The translations under genes and the position numbers were made by a program. Shown here one piece after another: positions 25,803 to 35,284 of a DNA stretch of 64,000 nt. Below the pieces are notes generated by a model. It did no database searches and was not told the origin of the DNA. It was given only the letters and a program-made list of their open reading frames with translations. Each line of letters opens with the position of its first letter. Position 1 is the stretch's first letter. The DNA is from Flammeovirgaceae bacterium UBA6059 (GTDB taxonomy: Bacteria; Bacteroidota; Bacteroidia; Cytophagales; Cyclobacteriaceae): the NCBI GenBank assembly GCA_002435755.1, contig DIYH01000046.1, forward strand, positions 124,001 through 188,000, in the 5' to 3' direction.

Positions 25803-27710
25803 ATGCCCACTCCCCTCCATATCCTCAAGCAATACTGGAAGTACCCTGCTTTCAGACCGATGCAGGGGGAGATTGTACAATCGGTGTTAGATAGTGAGGA
25901 CACCTTGGCCCTGCTTCCTACAGGAGGTGGCAAATCCATCTGTTTTCAGGTACCCGGGCTAATCTTGGAAGGTTTGACGATCGTGATCTCTCCTTTGATC
26001 GCGTTGATGAAGGATCAAGTAGAGCAGCTTGGACAAAGAGGCATCAAAGCAGCTGCGATCTATTCAGGTATCCCAAGAAGAGAGATTGATATATTACTTG
26101 ACAATTGCATTTATGGTGATATTAAGTTCCTATATGTCTCTCCCGAACGCTTGAAATCAGAGCTATTTCTGGAAAGATCAGGTAAGATGAATGTTGGGCT
26201 ACTGGCAATTGATGAAGCCCACTGCATCAGCCAGTGGGGCTATGATTTTAGGCCTGCCTATCTCGAAATTGCAGAATTCAAAGCGCGACTTCCGCAAGCA
26301 AAGATCATCGCACTCACTGCTACAGCTACACCAGAGGTAAAAAAAGACATCATAGATAAGCTTCAGCTTCGCAAGCCACAGGTTTTTCAAAAGTCATTTG
26401 CCAGGAAAAACCTAAGCTATTCCGTAAGGATCGAAGAAAATAAGGATCAAAAGCTTGTGGAGATCCTTACAACCGTGCAAGGGTCATCCATCGTCTATGT
26501 ACGTAATCGTGGGAAGACAAAGCAACTGGCAGAAATGATCCGTAAAAGTGGCATTACCTCTGATTTCTATCACGCCGGTCTCAGTAATGAAGTGCGTGCT
26601 GCAAGACAAGAGCGGTGGATTCGCGATGAAGTAAGAGTAATGGTATGCACCAACGCCTTTGGAATGGGGATTGACAAACCCAACGTTAGGCTAGTGATCC
26701 ATATGGACATTCCTGACTCAATGGAAGCCTACTATCAAGAGGCGGGCCGGGCTGGTAGGGATGAAAAACTGGCCTATGCCATATTGATCGCGCACCCGGT
26801 TGATGGGGAACACCTACTCGAACAAACCAATCGTGCTCACCCTACTATTGACTACCTTAAGACAATCTATCAATCTCTGAGCAACTATTACAAGATTGCA
26901 GTAGGCAGTAACCTATTGAGCAGTTTCGATTTTGATCTTGAAGAGTTTGCCCGACAGTATAAACTCAATGCATACGAGGCATACAATGCACTCAAAAAAT
27001 TGGAAGAAGAGGGACTGGTCCAGCTTAATGAGAGCTTCTATAAACCAAGCAAGCTGATGTTCTCAGTAGATACCACCGGGTTATACAAGTATCAGGTGGC
27101 ATATGCAAAATTTGATACCTTACTGAAAGGTCTGTTGCGGTTGTACGGGGGAGAACTGTTCACGAGCTTTATGACTATTTCAGAAACCAACCTGGCAAAG
27201 TTGGTCAAAATACCACGGGTAGAAATCATTAAGAAGCTTGAGTTCCTCCATCAGTCAGACATACTCATTTACGAGCATCAAAAAGAAAAACCTCAACTGA
27301 CATTCACCACGGCAAGACAGGATGCTAACCGACTTGTTATTGATGTTAAAAGGCTAGAGCAGCGAAAGTCGAGCACACTGCTTAAGGTGAGAAAGATGAT
27401 TGACTATACTTATCAAAGTCGTCAATGTCGCACACAACAGTTTCAGATCTATTTTGGAGAAGTTACGGCCATCAATTGCGGTAACTGTGACGTGTGCATT
27501 CAGAGAAAGAAAGAACTCAGAGGTCACACCGAGATAAAGAACTATGCGGATCATATCCTAAAGGTCATTGCTACTTCGGAACAAACAATCGACAATTTGA
27601 TAGAACAGATCAAACCTACTGACAATCATCATCTGTACGAAGTACTCAGGGAGTTACAAGAGACACATCAGATACGGATCAGTGCCACCGGACTAATACA
27701 TCGAGCATGA
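25803..27710 (+). CDS. RecQ-family ATP-dependent DNA helicase
   Basis: 635 residues. Motif I TGGGKS (40-45), motif II DEAH (137-140), motif III TATATP and motif VI QEAGRAGRD are intact. The zinc site C-x16-C-x2-C-x2-C is at about 550-575 (from RQCRTQ to GNCDVC). Between the helicase core and this site lies a winged-helix-like region. No HRDC domain follows; the last about 60 residues look like a small helical or wing module. The order and missing HRDC suggest the second RecQ-like group of Bacteroidota rather than classical RecQ. It unwinds DNA 3' to 5' in repair or recombination. Confidence 0.92.
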   Translation: MPTPLHILKQYWKYPAFRPMQGEIVQSVLDSEDTLALLPTGGGKSICFQVPGLILEGLTIVISPLIALMKDQVEQLGQRGIKAAAIYSGIPRREIDILLDNCIYGDIKFLYVSPERLKSELFLERSGKMNVGLLAIDEAHCISQWGYDFRPAYLEIAEFKARLPQAKIIALTATATPEVKKDIIDKLQLRKPQVFQKSFARKNLSYSVRIEENKDQKLVEILTTVQGSSIVYVRNRGKTKQLAEMIRKSGITSDFYHAGLSNEVRAARQERWIRDEVRVMVCTNAFGMGIDKPNVRLVIHMDIPDSMEAYYQEAGRAGRDEKLAYAILIAHPVDGEHLLEQTNRAHPTIDYLKTIYQSLSNYYKIAVGSNLLSSFDFDLEEFARQYKLNAYEAYNALKKLEEEGLVQLNESFYKPSKLMFSVDTTGLYKYQVAYAKFDTLLKGLLRLYGGELFTSFMTISETNLAKLVKIPRVEIIKKLEFLHQSDILIYEHQKEKPQLTFTTARQDANRLVIDVKRLEQRKSSTLLKVRKMIDYTYQSRQCRTQQFQIYFGEVTAINCGNCDVCIQRKKELRGHTEIKNYADHILKVIATSEQTIDNLIEQIKPTDNHHLYEVLRELQETHQIRISATGLIHRA

Positions 27711-27914
27711 CCATTTATCCCATACTCCACCCATAGTTAGATTAGCCTTTGGTGGTACGTCAGACGGTTTCTATTTTTAATCATTAGCTATCGCAACATC
27801 ATGAACCGAGCATAAACTTCCAAGACCGAATTTGTACTAACCGGTTAATGAATGTTTATCGAGAATTCGCGCTTCGACGGATGGATGTAACTGCTGAATT
27901 TTAAACGCATATAC

Positions 27915-30900
27915 ATGAAAAGAATCACTCTCCTATCTCTGGCATTGTTTATCGGCTTGTTTCCATTGCTCTCGCAAAAAGTAGACATGACTCTTTTTGA
28001 AAACATCAAACCTCGCAATATCGGTCCAGCAGGAATGAGTGGTCGTGTGACTTCCATTGAAGTTGACCTATCGGACAATGACAACATACTGCTGGGAACA
28101 GCAGCAGGTGGCGTATGGCAATCTACCAACGCAGGTCACACATGGAAGGCCATATTTGAAAATGAAAAAGCAGCCTCTATCGGTGATGTCAAGATGTACC
28201 AAAAGAACCCTAACATCATCTATGTGGGCACAGGCGAAGGAAATCCCCGCAACAGCCAGAACAGTGGCTATGGTATATACAAATCCATAGATGGAGGCAA
28301 TACATGGCAACACCTCGGACTTGAGAATACACGTCAGATCCATAGGGTGATCATCCACCCTGATGATCCCAACACCGTCTGGGCCGGAGTATCCGGGGCT
28401 ACATGGGGAGACAGTGAAGATAGAGGTGTATATAAAACAACAGATGGAGGAGTTACATGGCAGAAGATACTCTACATCAACAATCGTACTGGTGTATCGG
28501 ATATGCGGATGGACCCCACCAACCCAAACAAGATCATCGTGGGCATGTATGAGCACCGGCGTTGGCCATGGACTTTCAAATCAGGCGGTCAGGGATCAGG
28601 ATTATACATGACACTTGATGGCGGAGTTTCGTGGAAGCAGATCACTTCAGAGGATGGTATAGCTGACGGAGAACTGGGACGAATCGGCATTGCGATAGCT
28701 GCTAGTTCTCCAAGCGTAGTGTATGCTTATATAGAGTCTTCCGACAATGCCATTTACCGCTCTGATGATGGTGGGTACAAATGGGAAAAAGTATCCAAAT
28801 CCGGAGACTCGAACATTGGCGGTAGACCATTCTATTACGCTGACATCTATGTGGATACTCAGAATGAAAACCGAATCTATAGTATCGCAAGCGAAGTGAC
28901 CTCTTCAGAAGATGGCGGAAAGACCTGGAAAGTCTTTGCTGCGGGTAACAAACTTCATACTGATCATCATGCATGGTGGGGTCATCCCGATGATTCAGAT
29001 TTTCTGATGGTCGGCCATGATGGCGGCTTTAACATCACCCATGATCGGGGCAAGAACTGGTGGTTTGCAGATAACCTGCCATTGGGCCAGTTTTATCATA
29101 TCAGGGTTGACAATGAAATCCCCTACAACCTCTATGGTGGCCTACAAGACAATGGCTCATGGAGAGGTCCTAGTCAGACCTGGTTTAAAGGTGGCATTCG
29201 CAATATGTATTGGCAAAGACTCTCTATTGGAGATGGCTTTGATATGATCCCAGACCCATTAGATAATAATTTCGGGTATGCCATGGGCCAGGCGGGTAAT
29301 CTCATAAGGTACCACTACCCTTCCGGCCAGTTGCAGCCTATCAAGCCTGTACATCCGGATGGCGAGCACCTCCGCTTCAACTGGAACTCAGGGATCGCCA
29401 TAGATCCACATGATAATAAAACCATCTACTACGGTAGTCAGTACTTGCTTAAGTCTACAAATTATGGCCAGTCATGGGACCTGATCTCACCTGATCTCAC
29501 CACCAATGACCCTGAAAAGGCAAGGTTTTTGGAGACTGGTGGTTTGTCATACGATTTGTCTGGTGCAGAAAATCATTTGACTATCATCAGCATCGCACCA
29601 AGTCTACAAGTAGAAGGGGTCATCTGGGTAGGTACCGATGATGGTCAGGTTCAGCTCACACGAGATGGAGGTAGCTCATGGTCCAATCTGACAAAGGCTT
29701 TCAAAGACCTACCGGAAAATACCTGGGTTACCCAAATTCAGCCTTCAAAGCATGATGCGGCGGAGGCTTTTGTAGTATTTGACGATCACAGGCGCAACAA
29801 TTGGGAGCCTTACATCTATAGAACTCAAGACTATGGCAAGTCCTGGACCAGACTGGTTGACACAAGTGATGTTTGGGGCTATGCTTTGTCTTTTGAGCAA
29901 GATCCGATTGTCTCCAACCTCTATTTTGCCGGTACCGAGTTTGGGCTGTATGTCAGTTTTGATGCAGGCGAAACCTGGAACAAATGGAGCAATCTACCTA
30001 CAATGCCTATACAGGATATGGTGATACAACCCCGTGAACATGATCTGGCCATTGGTACCTTTGGCCGTTCGTTCTGGATCATTGATGATATCAGGCCTTT
30101 AAGAGAGGTTGCAGAATCTGGAGCACCTGAAGTGCTTAATTCTAGTTTGACAGCCTTCCCTGCACCATACGCTTATCTGGCCAACATTGGAGAATCCAAG
30201 GGTTACCGTTTTGGTAAAATTGGTGATGCTTTATTCGAAGGAGATAATCGTCCTTATGGTAGTCTCATCAGCTACTACGTACAAGATGCTCGAAAAGGTC
30301 AGTCCAGTTCCTTAAAGGAACAGGTAAAGCTTGAGATCAAAAACGCCAATGGGGAAAAGGTAAGGACTCTATATCATAAGCCAACAAAAGGTGTCAATCG
30401 AGTCAACTGGAAGTTAGACAGAGATGTGCCACGCTATCCACATGTCAAAGCTCCATCCAAAGAGACTGCCCCTAGAGGCGCCAATCTGGTATCTACTGGA
30501 ACCTACTCGGTCGATATCAGCTACAACGGCCAATCTGTCTCGACATCAGTTGAGGTGAAGCCAGACCCTCGACTATCTATATCATCAGGAGAAATGGCTA
30601 AAAAATATGACAAGATCAGTGAATACTATGCCATAGTTGAAAAAGCGACCAGTGCCATGGATGCAGTAAGGAAGGCACAGAAAAAAGTTGATCAGTTGGA
30701 AGGCTTGCTGAACGATAGCGAAAATGGGGAACCTCTCAATTCGAAAATTGAGGAACTGAAATCAGAGCTACAATCACTCGAGCAAATTGTGGTAGGCGAA
30801 AAAAAGCAAGGACTTTATCGTGATCCGTATACGATTCAGGGAAGGCTATCAAGCACAGGCTACCTGCTCAAGAATCCGTTGGTCCCACTAAGTGAAAACC

Positions 30901-31031
30901 ATATAAAATCGCTGAATCAAACGGAGCAAGCTGTAAACGAATTTGTAACTAAAGTTAAGAGTTGGACGAAAGGTGCTTACGCCAACTTCCAAACAGAAGT
31001 GAAGGAGGCAGGAATATCAATTTTTGACTAA
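27915..31031 (+). CDS. secreted BNR/sortilin-type beta-propeller protein
   Basis: 1038 residues with signal peptide MKRITLLSLALFIGLFPLLSQ. Repeated Asp-box motifs of the form S-x-D-x-G-x-T/S-W (QSTNAGHTWK, KSIDGGNTWQ, KTTDGGVTWQ, MTLDGGVSWK, RSDDGGYKWE, TRDGGSSWS, SFDAGETWN) mark two seven-bladed-type propellers over residues about 30-720, as in sortilin/VPS10 and BNR proteins. A beta-sandwich-like region and a coiled coil (about 890-960) follow. Members are common in Bacteroidota and often annotated as glycosyl hydrolase, but no catalytic residues of a known hydrolase can be assigned here. It is followed 105 bases later by another envelope protein. Confidence 0.85.
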   Translation: MKRITLLSLALFIGLFPLLSQKVDMTLFENIKPRNIGPAGMSGRVTSIEVDLSDNDNILLGTAAGGVWQSTNAGHTWKAIFENEKAASIGDVKMYQKNPNIIYVGTGEGNPRNSQNSGYGIYKSIDGGNTWQHLGLENTRQIHRVIIHPDDPNTVWAGVSGATWGDSEDRGVYKTTDGGVTWQKILYINNRTGVSDMRMDPTNPNKIIVGMYEHRRWPWTFKSGGQGSGLYMTLDGGVSWKQITSEDGIADGELGRIGIAIAASSPSVVYAYIESSDNAIYRSDDGGYKWEKVSKSGDSNIGGRPFYYADIYVDTQNENRIYSIASEVTSSEDGGKTWKVFAAGNKLHTDHHAWWGHPDDSDFLMVGHDGGFNITHDRGKNWWFADNLPLGQFYHIRVDNEIPYNLYGGLQDNGSWRGPSQTWFKGGIRNMYWQRLSIGDGFDMIPDPLDNNFGYAMGQAGNLIRYHYPSGQLQPIKPVHPDGEHLRFNWNSGIAIDPHDNKTIYYGSQYLLKSTNYGQSWDLISPDLTTNDPEKARFLETGGLSYDLSGAENHLTIISIAPSLQVEGVIWVGTDDGQVQLTRDGGSSWSNLTKAFKDLPENTWVTQIQPSKHDAAEAFVVFDDHRRNNWEPYIYRTQDYGKSWTRLVDTSDVWGYALSFEQDPIVSNLYFAGTEFGLYVSFDAGETWNKWSNLPTMPIQDMVIQPREHDLAIGTFGRSFWIIDDIRPLREVAESGAPEVLNSSLTAFPAPYAYLANIGESKGYRFGKIGDALFEGDNRPYGSLISYYVQDARKGQSSSLKEQVKLEIKNANGEKVRTLYHKPTKGVNRVNWKLDRDVPRYPHVKAPSKETAPRGANLVSTGTYSVDISYNGQSVSTSVEVKPDPRLSISSGEMAKKYDKISEYYAIVEKATSAMDAVRKAQKKVDQLEGLLNDSENGEPLNSKIEELKSELQSLEQIVVGEKKQGLYRDPYTIQGRLSSTGYLLKNPLVPLSENHIKSLNQTEQAVNEFVTKVKSWTKGAYANFQTEVKEAGISIFD

Positions 31032-31136
31032 GGCACGTTTTGTATTGAGAATGCTCTGAGATATCATCTTAAAGAAGGCAGAGTCTTACTACCCTCCAAA
31101 ATTTCCTATTTTTGAGCCCATGCTAATGCCGCCAAA

Positions 31137-33878
31137 TTGAAAAGACTATTCATTGTACTTATCGTCATCCTGCTGGGAGGTGGTGGCTACTATGGATACC
31201 AGTACTGGCAGGACAACAGAAGCATCAATACTTGGTCACTCGTTCCTGAAGATGCCTATTTTGTATACGAATCTGAGGATGCCATTAGTATTTGGGAGGC
31301 ACTGGACTCTACCAAGACCGGACTAACAGTCAAGTCACTCCCGGTCTTCAAACGAGCAAACAACTATCTCAGGACCCTCGATAGTCTGGCAGGCGAGCAA
31401 GGTAACCTGAAAGAGTTTTTCAGATCAAACCCAATACTTATCTCGGGCCATGCAATCGCCAAAGATGAGATAGACTTTCTTTTCGTCGTAGAAGTCCAGA
31501 ATATCAGACAGCATAGTCTGGTAACCACTTTGGCCAATCAACTTGGTGAGAGATACCGCAAAGCAACACGCACCTACCTTGGTAATACGATATCAGAAAT
31601 CACAGATGGAGACGCGATGTTTACTTACATCTATTACAAGAACTACTTCGTCGGTAGTTTCACTCCTTACCTCGTTGAAGACGCCATTAGAACATTTACC
31701 GAAGATGAAAGATCATCTTTTCTGGAAGCCCATCAATCTTTGTTTCAGTTGGCAAAACTGGCCCAGGATGAAGGTAATCTTTATCTCAACACAAGTCTTT
31801 TGAAGGGATTTACAGAGACTTTCATCAACAATATCAACCAGGAATTTGGCTATCTCGACCAATTGACCGACCATACCTTTTTGGACCTGCAACTAGAGAA
31901 TAATATGATCGTTTTTAACGGGTTCTCTATTAACGACAAAGCTGGCCCAAACATACTGGATGCTTTCAACGGGAATCCCGGAGTGCCATTCACTATTCAT
32001 GGATTAATACCTAATAAAACCTCCTGGCTACTGCACTTCAGTTTCCAGGAAATAGACAAATGGATCAATGATTGGAAAGAAAAATGGCCGGAAGATGTGA
32101 GGGCAGTTCAGAACTATATCAATTTTCTGAAGACGGAATATGATATTGACTTAGCAGCTTTTAACACCTGGATGGGTGAAGAGGTTGCTCTCATTAGTGT
32201 GGAAAATCCAAATCCTCAAATTAGAAATCTCATTACGGTAGTAGATACTAAAGATATCGGAGAGGCCTACAAGCAACTTAACATCATTGGAGAGCGAATG
32301 GCCCAAAATGATAATGATACTGTATATAGTGAACCGTATGGAGATTTGGTTATCCGTCAATTGAAGATTGACGGGCTACCACGGTTACTTTTTGGCCCTG
32401 CCTTCTCAGGCTATGAGAGCACCTTCTACCTTCCATTTGATGGTCGAATCTTGCTGGCCAACAATGATCAGGCGTTAAAACAGCTCATCGATGATATCTA
32501 CAATGAAGAAGTGTGGGGTAAGTCGGTGCGGACAATGCAATTTTTTGATCAGTTGGATAAGGAGGTCAGCCTCAATCTTATAGTAGATGGCAACCGCTCC
32601 TGGCAAAGCATTACTGATCATTTGAGGCCAGAATGGTCATCATTTGCCGAGGAAAATGTATCGCTACTCAGAAGCTTTGAAATGGTAGCTGTCCAATTCA
32701 GCAACATCGATGATAAATACTACACCAATGTAGCACTCTATCAACCAGGAGAATTTGATGTGAAGCAAGGGGCCTCCGACTACAATGTAGAGAAGACTAT
32801 CTCCTTTCCCCATAAAATTGTAACACGCCCATTCTTTAGCAGAAGTCACCTTGACAGGTCTATCGAGTTCGCTTTACAAGATAGTGTTGGTAACTTCTAC
32901 CATCTCAACAAAGACCTTGAAGTGCTCTGGTCAGACTCCATTCCAAGCAGGGTCATCAGCGATGTTGCTCAAATAGACTATTTCAAAAACAAAAAACTGC
33001 AGTTCGCTTTTTCTACAGAACAAAGTATTGAGGCAATTGATCGTACAGGCGAGTCATTACCAGACTATCCGATTGACAATCCTTCAGGAGATGCTATTGA
33101 CTTTTTTCAGGTCATTGATTATGATAATACCAAAAACTACAGGCTCGCGATATCAACAAGCAAAGGAGCCATCTATCTCCTCGATAAATCCGGTAAAAGA
33201 CTGGACGGTTGGAATCCTCTCAAACTAGGCGGCCCATTGGCCAGTGGTGCATTCCATCTGCGCATATCAAGTCGGGACCTGATCATTGCTCCTCAGTCCA
33301 ATGGTATCATCAATGTGCTTAACCGAAGAGGTAGCAGCTATTCAGGATTTCCTCTGGACCTCAAATCACCGATTCAGAATGAGCTCTACGTCAATATGGG
33401 TTCTTCATTAGCTAACACCAGCCTTACCACAATCAACCAGGGTGGCGAAATCATTAGCTTCAACCTGACGGGTGGAATCACAAGGCGCGATCAGCTTTAC
33501 AAGCCAAGGCCAAACACGACCTTTGATATTGTAGAAGATGCCCTTGGCAATGGCTACATCATTGGACGCAAGGATGACACTCGTGTCGGTGTATTAGACC
33601 AGTCGGGCAATGTGCTCTTTGAAAAAGACTATTTGTCTACAGGGGATCTTGATTTTCAGTATTACAACTTTGGGGCTGGTGTTGAGATCATTGTGATCAT
33701 TGATCGTGAGCAGTCTTTCACTTATCTATATGATCGCAAAGGCAGTCTTATCAATTTCAGACCCTTGGATTCTGCTCACCGCATTGGGTTAGTCTACTCT
33801 GCCACCAACAAAGAGCTTAAGATCTTCAAAGTATTTGAGAATGAGTTCTCTGTGCTTACCTTGGAGTACAACGGATAA
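31137..33878 (+). CDS. membrane-anchored protein of unknown function
   Basis: 913 residues from a TTG start at 31137; the nearby ATG codons are out of frame and terminate at once. An N-terminal signal anchor (about 3-24, with GGGGYYGYQYW) precedes an extracytoplasmic body. The first about 540 residues are a mixed alpha/beta region without a recognised family. The second half has repeating strands ending DGxG/KSGK/RRGSSY-like turns (GNFYHLNKDL, GAIYLLDKSGKRLDGW, GIINVLNRRGS, GNVLFEKDYL), suggesting a PQQ-like beta-propeller. Function unknown. It lies between the BNR protein and an amidohydrolase on the same strand. Confidence 0.8.
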   Translation: MKRLFIVLIVILLGGGGYYGYQYWQDNRSINTWSLVPEDAYFVYESEDAISIWEALDSTKTGLTVKSLPVFKRANNYLRTLDSLAGEQGNLKEFFRSNPILISGHAIAKDEIDFLFVVEVQNIRQHSLVTTLANQLGERYRKATRTYLGNTISEITDGDAMFTYIYYKNYFVGSFTPYLVEDAIRTFTEDERSSFLEAHQSLFQLAKLAQDEGNLYLNTSLLKGFTETFINNINQEFGYLDQLTDHTFLDLQLENNMIVFNGFSINDKAGPNILDAFNGNPGVPFTIHGLIPNKTSWLLHFSFQEIDKWINDWKEKWPEDVRAVQNYINFLKTEYDIDLAAFNTWMGEEVALISVENPNPQIRNLITVVDTKDIGEAYKQLNIIGERMAQNDNDTVYSEPYGDLVIRQLKIDGLPRLLFGPAFSGYESTFYLPFDGRILLANNDQALKQLIDDIYNEEVWGKSVRTMQFFDQLDKEVSLNLIVDGNRSWQSITDHLRPEWSSFAEENVSLLRSFEMVAVQFSNIDDKYYTNVALYQPGEFDVKQGASDYNVEKTISFPHKIVTRPFFSRSHLDRSIEFALQDSVGNFYHLNKDLEVLWSDSIPSRVISDVAQIDYFKNKKLQFAFSTEQSIEAIDRTGESLPDYPIDNPSGDAIDFFQVIDYDNTKNYRLAISTSKGAIYLLDKSGKRLDGWNPLKLGGPLASGAFHLRISSRDLIIAPQSNGIINVLNRRGSSYSGFPLDLKSPIQNELYVNMGSSLANTSLTTINQGGEIISFNLTGGITRRDQLYKPRPNTTFDIVEDALGNGYIIGRKDDTRVGVLDQSGNVLFEKDYLSTGDLDFQYYNFGAGVEIIVIIDREQSFTYLYDRKGSLINFRPLDSAHRIGLVYSATNKELKIFKVFENEFSVLTLEYNG

Positions 33879-33897
33879 CCCAAACCATTTTTTAGCT

Positions 33898-35244
33898 ATG
33901 AAATTCTTCTTATGCCTTGTCCTGTCCTTTGGTTTACTTTCTCAAGTCCATGCTCAAGCCATCAAAGCCCTGGTCGGTGGTACGTTGATCGATGGTCATG
34001 GCGGTATCCCCATTCGAAATAGCGTCATCCTCATCGAAGGGGAACGGGTCAGGGCTGTCGGGACCCAAAGCGAAATTGACATACCTCCAGCTGCTGAAAT
34101 CATCTCGACCGAAGGTATGAGTGTATTGCCAGGTCTCTGGGAGAGTCATGCACACTTACAACTCAACGGTCATGGGGTCTACACTCACTGGCGCCCTACC
34201 TATCGGAAAATATTCGGATCGGTGATCATGCCATCCTCCGCTCATCAGCTCCTGATGGCTGGAGTCACCAGTGCGCGTGATCTGGGAGGGCCACTTGAGG
34301 AGTCGATTGACGTTCGTGACAGGATCAACAAAGGAGAGATCCCAGGCCCAACGCTCTATGTATCAGGCCCATTTATCCAAAAAGCACCCTACCCTGGCAC
34401 TGACTTCTATCGGTGGGGGGTCAACGGTGCTGATGATGCACGCACCAAAGTACGCAAGCTAGCTAAAGCAGGAGTGAATGTGATCAAGTACATCGATCAG
34501 GATCTAATGACTTTGGAAGAGGCCTCAGCGGTGGTCGATGAAGCGCATAAACATGGGTTACCCGTAGTGGCCCATTCGCACAGGCCTGAAGAAATTCGTA
34601 GAGGACTACAGTTTGGTATAGACAACTTCGAACACACAGGATTAGCTAATGCACCTGAGTATCCAGCGGACATTATGAACATGATCAAAGAGCGTACAGC
34701 CTCGGGCAAAAAGCTTTTCTGGACCCCAACCATAGAAGGGTTGTACAATTACGAATATGTGAGGGACAATCCCGAAAAGCTCGACAATGACAGCTGGCAT
34801 CTGGGATTGCCAGACTCCATCGTAGCTGACATCAGAGCATCACTACGTCACCCTGGGCAGTTATCTTATTTCCAGATCACGCCCTACAGGAAGCCTCACT
34901 TACAGCGTAAGTTTAACCAACTCGTTGAGTCAGGGGTCATCTTGATGATAGGCACAGATAGTGGTATCCCAATGAAGTTTCATAGCCAATCGACATGGAA
35001 TGAAATTGATGTTTGGGTCAATGAATTCGGGTACGACCCAATACTGGCGATCAAGTCGGCTACTTACTGGCCTTCTGTAATGATGGGTGTAGAAAAGGAC
35101 TATGGCACAGTGGTCGAAGGTAAATATGCAGATATCATAGCCGTCAAAGGAGATGTACTGCGGTATGTGGCACTACTGCAAGATGTAGATATGGTGATGA
35201 AACATGGCAAAGTAGTCAAGCTTGATGGTGAACGAATCGAATAG
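33898..35244 (+). CDS. secreted amidohydrolase-family metal-dependent hydrolase
   Basis: 448 residues from ATG at 33898 with a clean signal peptide (MKFFLCLVLSFGLLSQVHAQ); an upstream ATG at 33835 would lie inside the previous gene and spoil the signal. The amidohydrolase metal site is visible as HAHLQ, the carboxylated-Lys candidate in VIKYID, His in VVAHSHR, His in FEHTG and Asp in GTDSGIP. The C terminus KYADIIAVKGD is typical of imidazolonase/prolidase-like members. The substrate is unknown; periplasmic dipeptidase- or prolidase-type activity is possible. Confidence 0.9.
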   Translation: MKFFLCLVLSFGLLSQVHAQAIKALVGGTLIDGHGGIPIRNSVILIEGERVRAVGTQSEIDIPPAAEIISTEGMSVLPGLWESHAHLQLNGHGVYTHWRPTYRKIFGSVIMPSSAHQLLMAGVTSARDLGGPLEESIDVRDRINKGEIPGPTLYVSGPFIQKAPYPGTDFYRWGVNGADDARTKVRKLAKAGVNVIKYIDQDLMTLEEASAVVDEAHKHGLPVVAHSHRPEEIRRGLQFGIDNFEHTGLANAPEYPADIMNMIKERTASGKKLFWTPTIEGLYNYEYVRDNPEKLDNDSWHLGLPDSIVADIRASLRHPGQLSYFQITPYRKPHLQRKFNQLVESGVILMIGTDSGIPMKFHSQSTWNEIDVWVNEFGYDPILAIKSATYWPSVMMGVEKDYGTVVEGKYADIIAVKGDVLRYVALLQDVDMVMKHGKVVKLDGERIE

Positions 35245-35284
35245 ACCAGCGTTATAATAGCATGTCTCGTACTTCTATCAAAAA

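Noticed and set aside
28068..28556. A 162-residue antisense frame within the BNR protein gene
   Set aside because: It is a shadow of the repeated Asp-box coding sequence and has no start signal.
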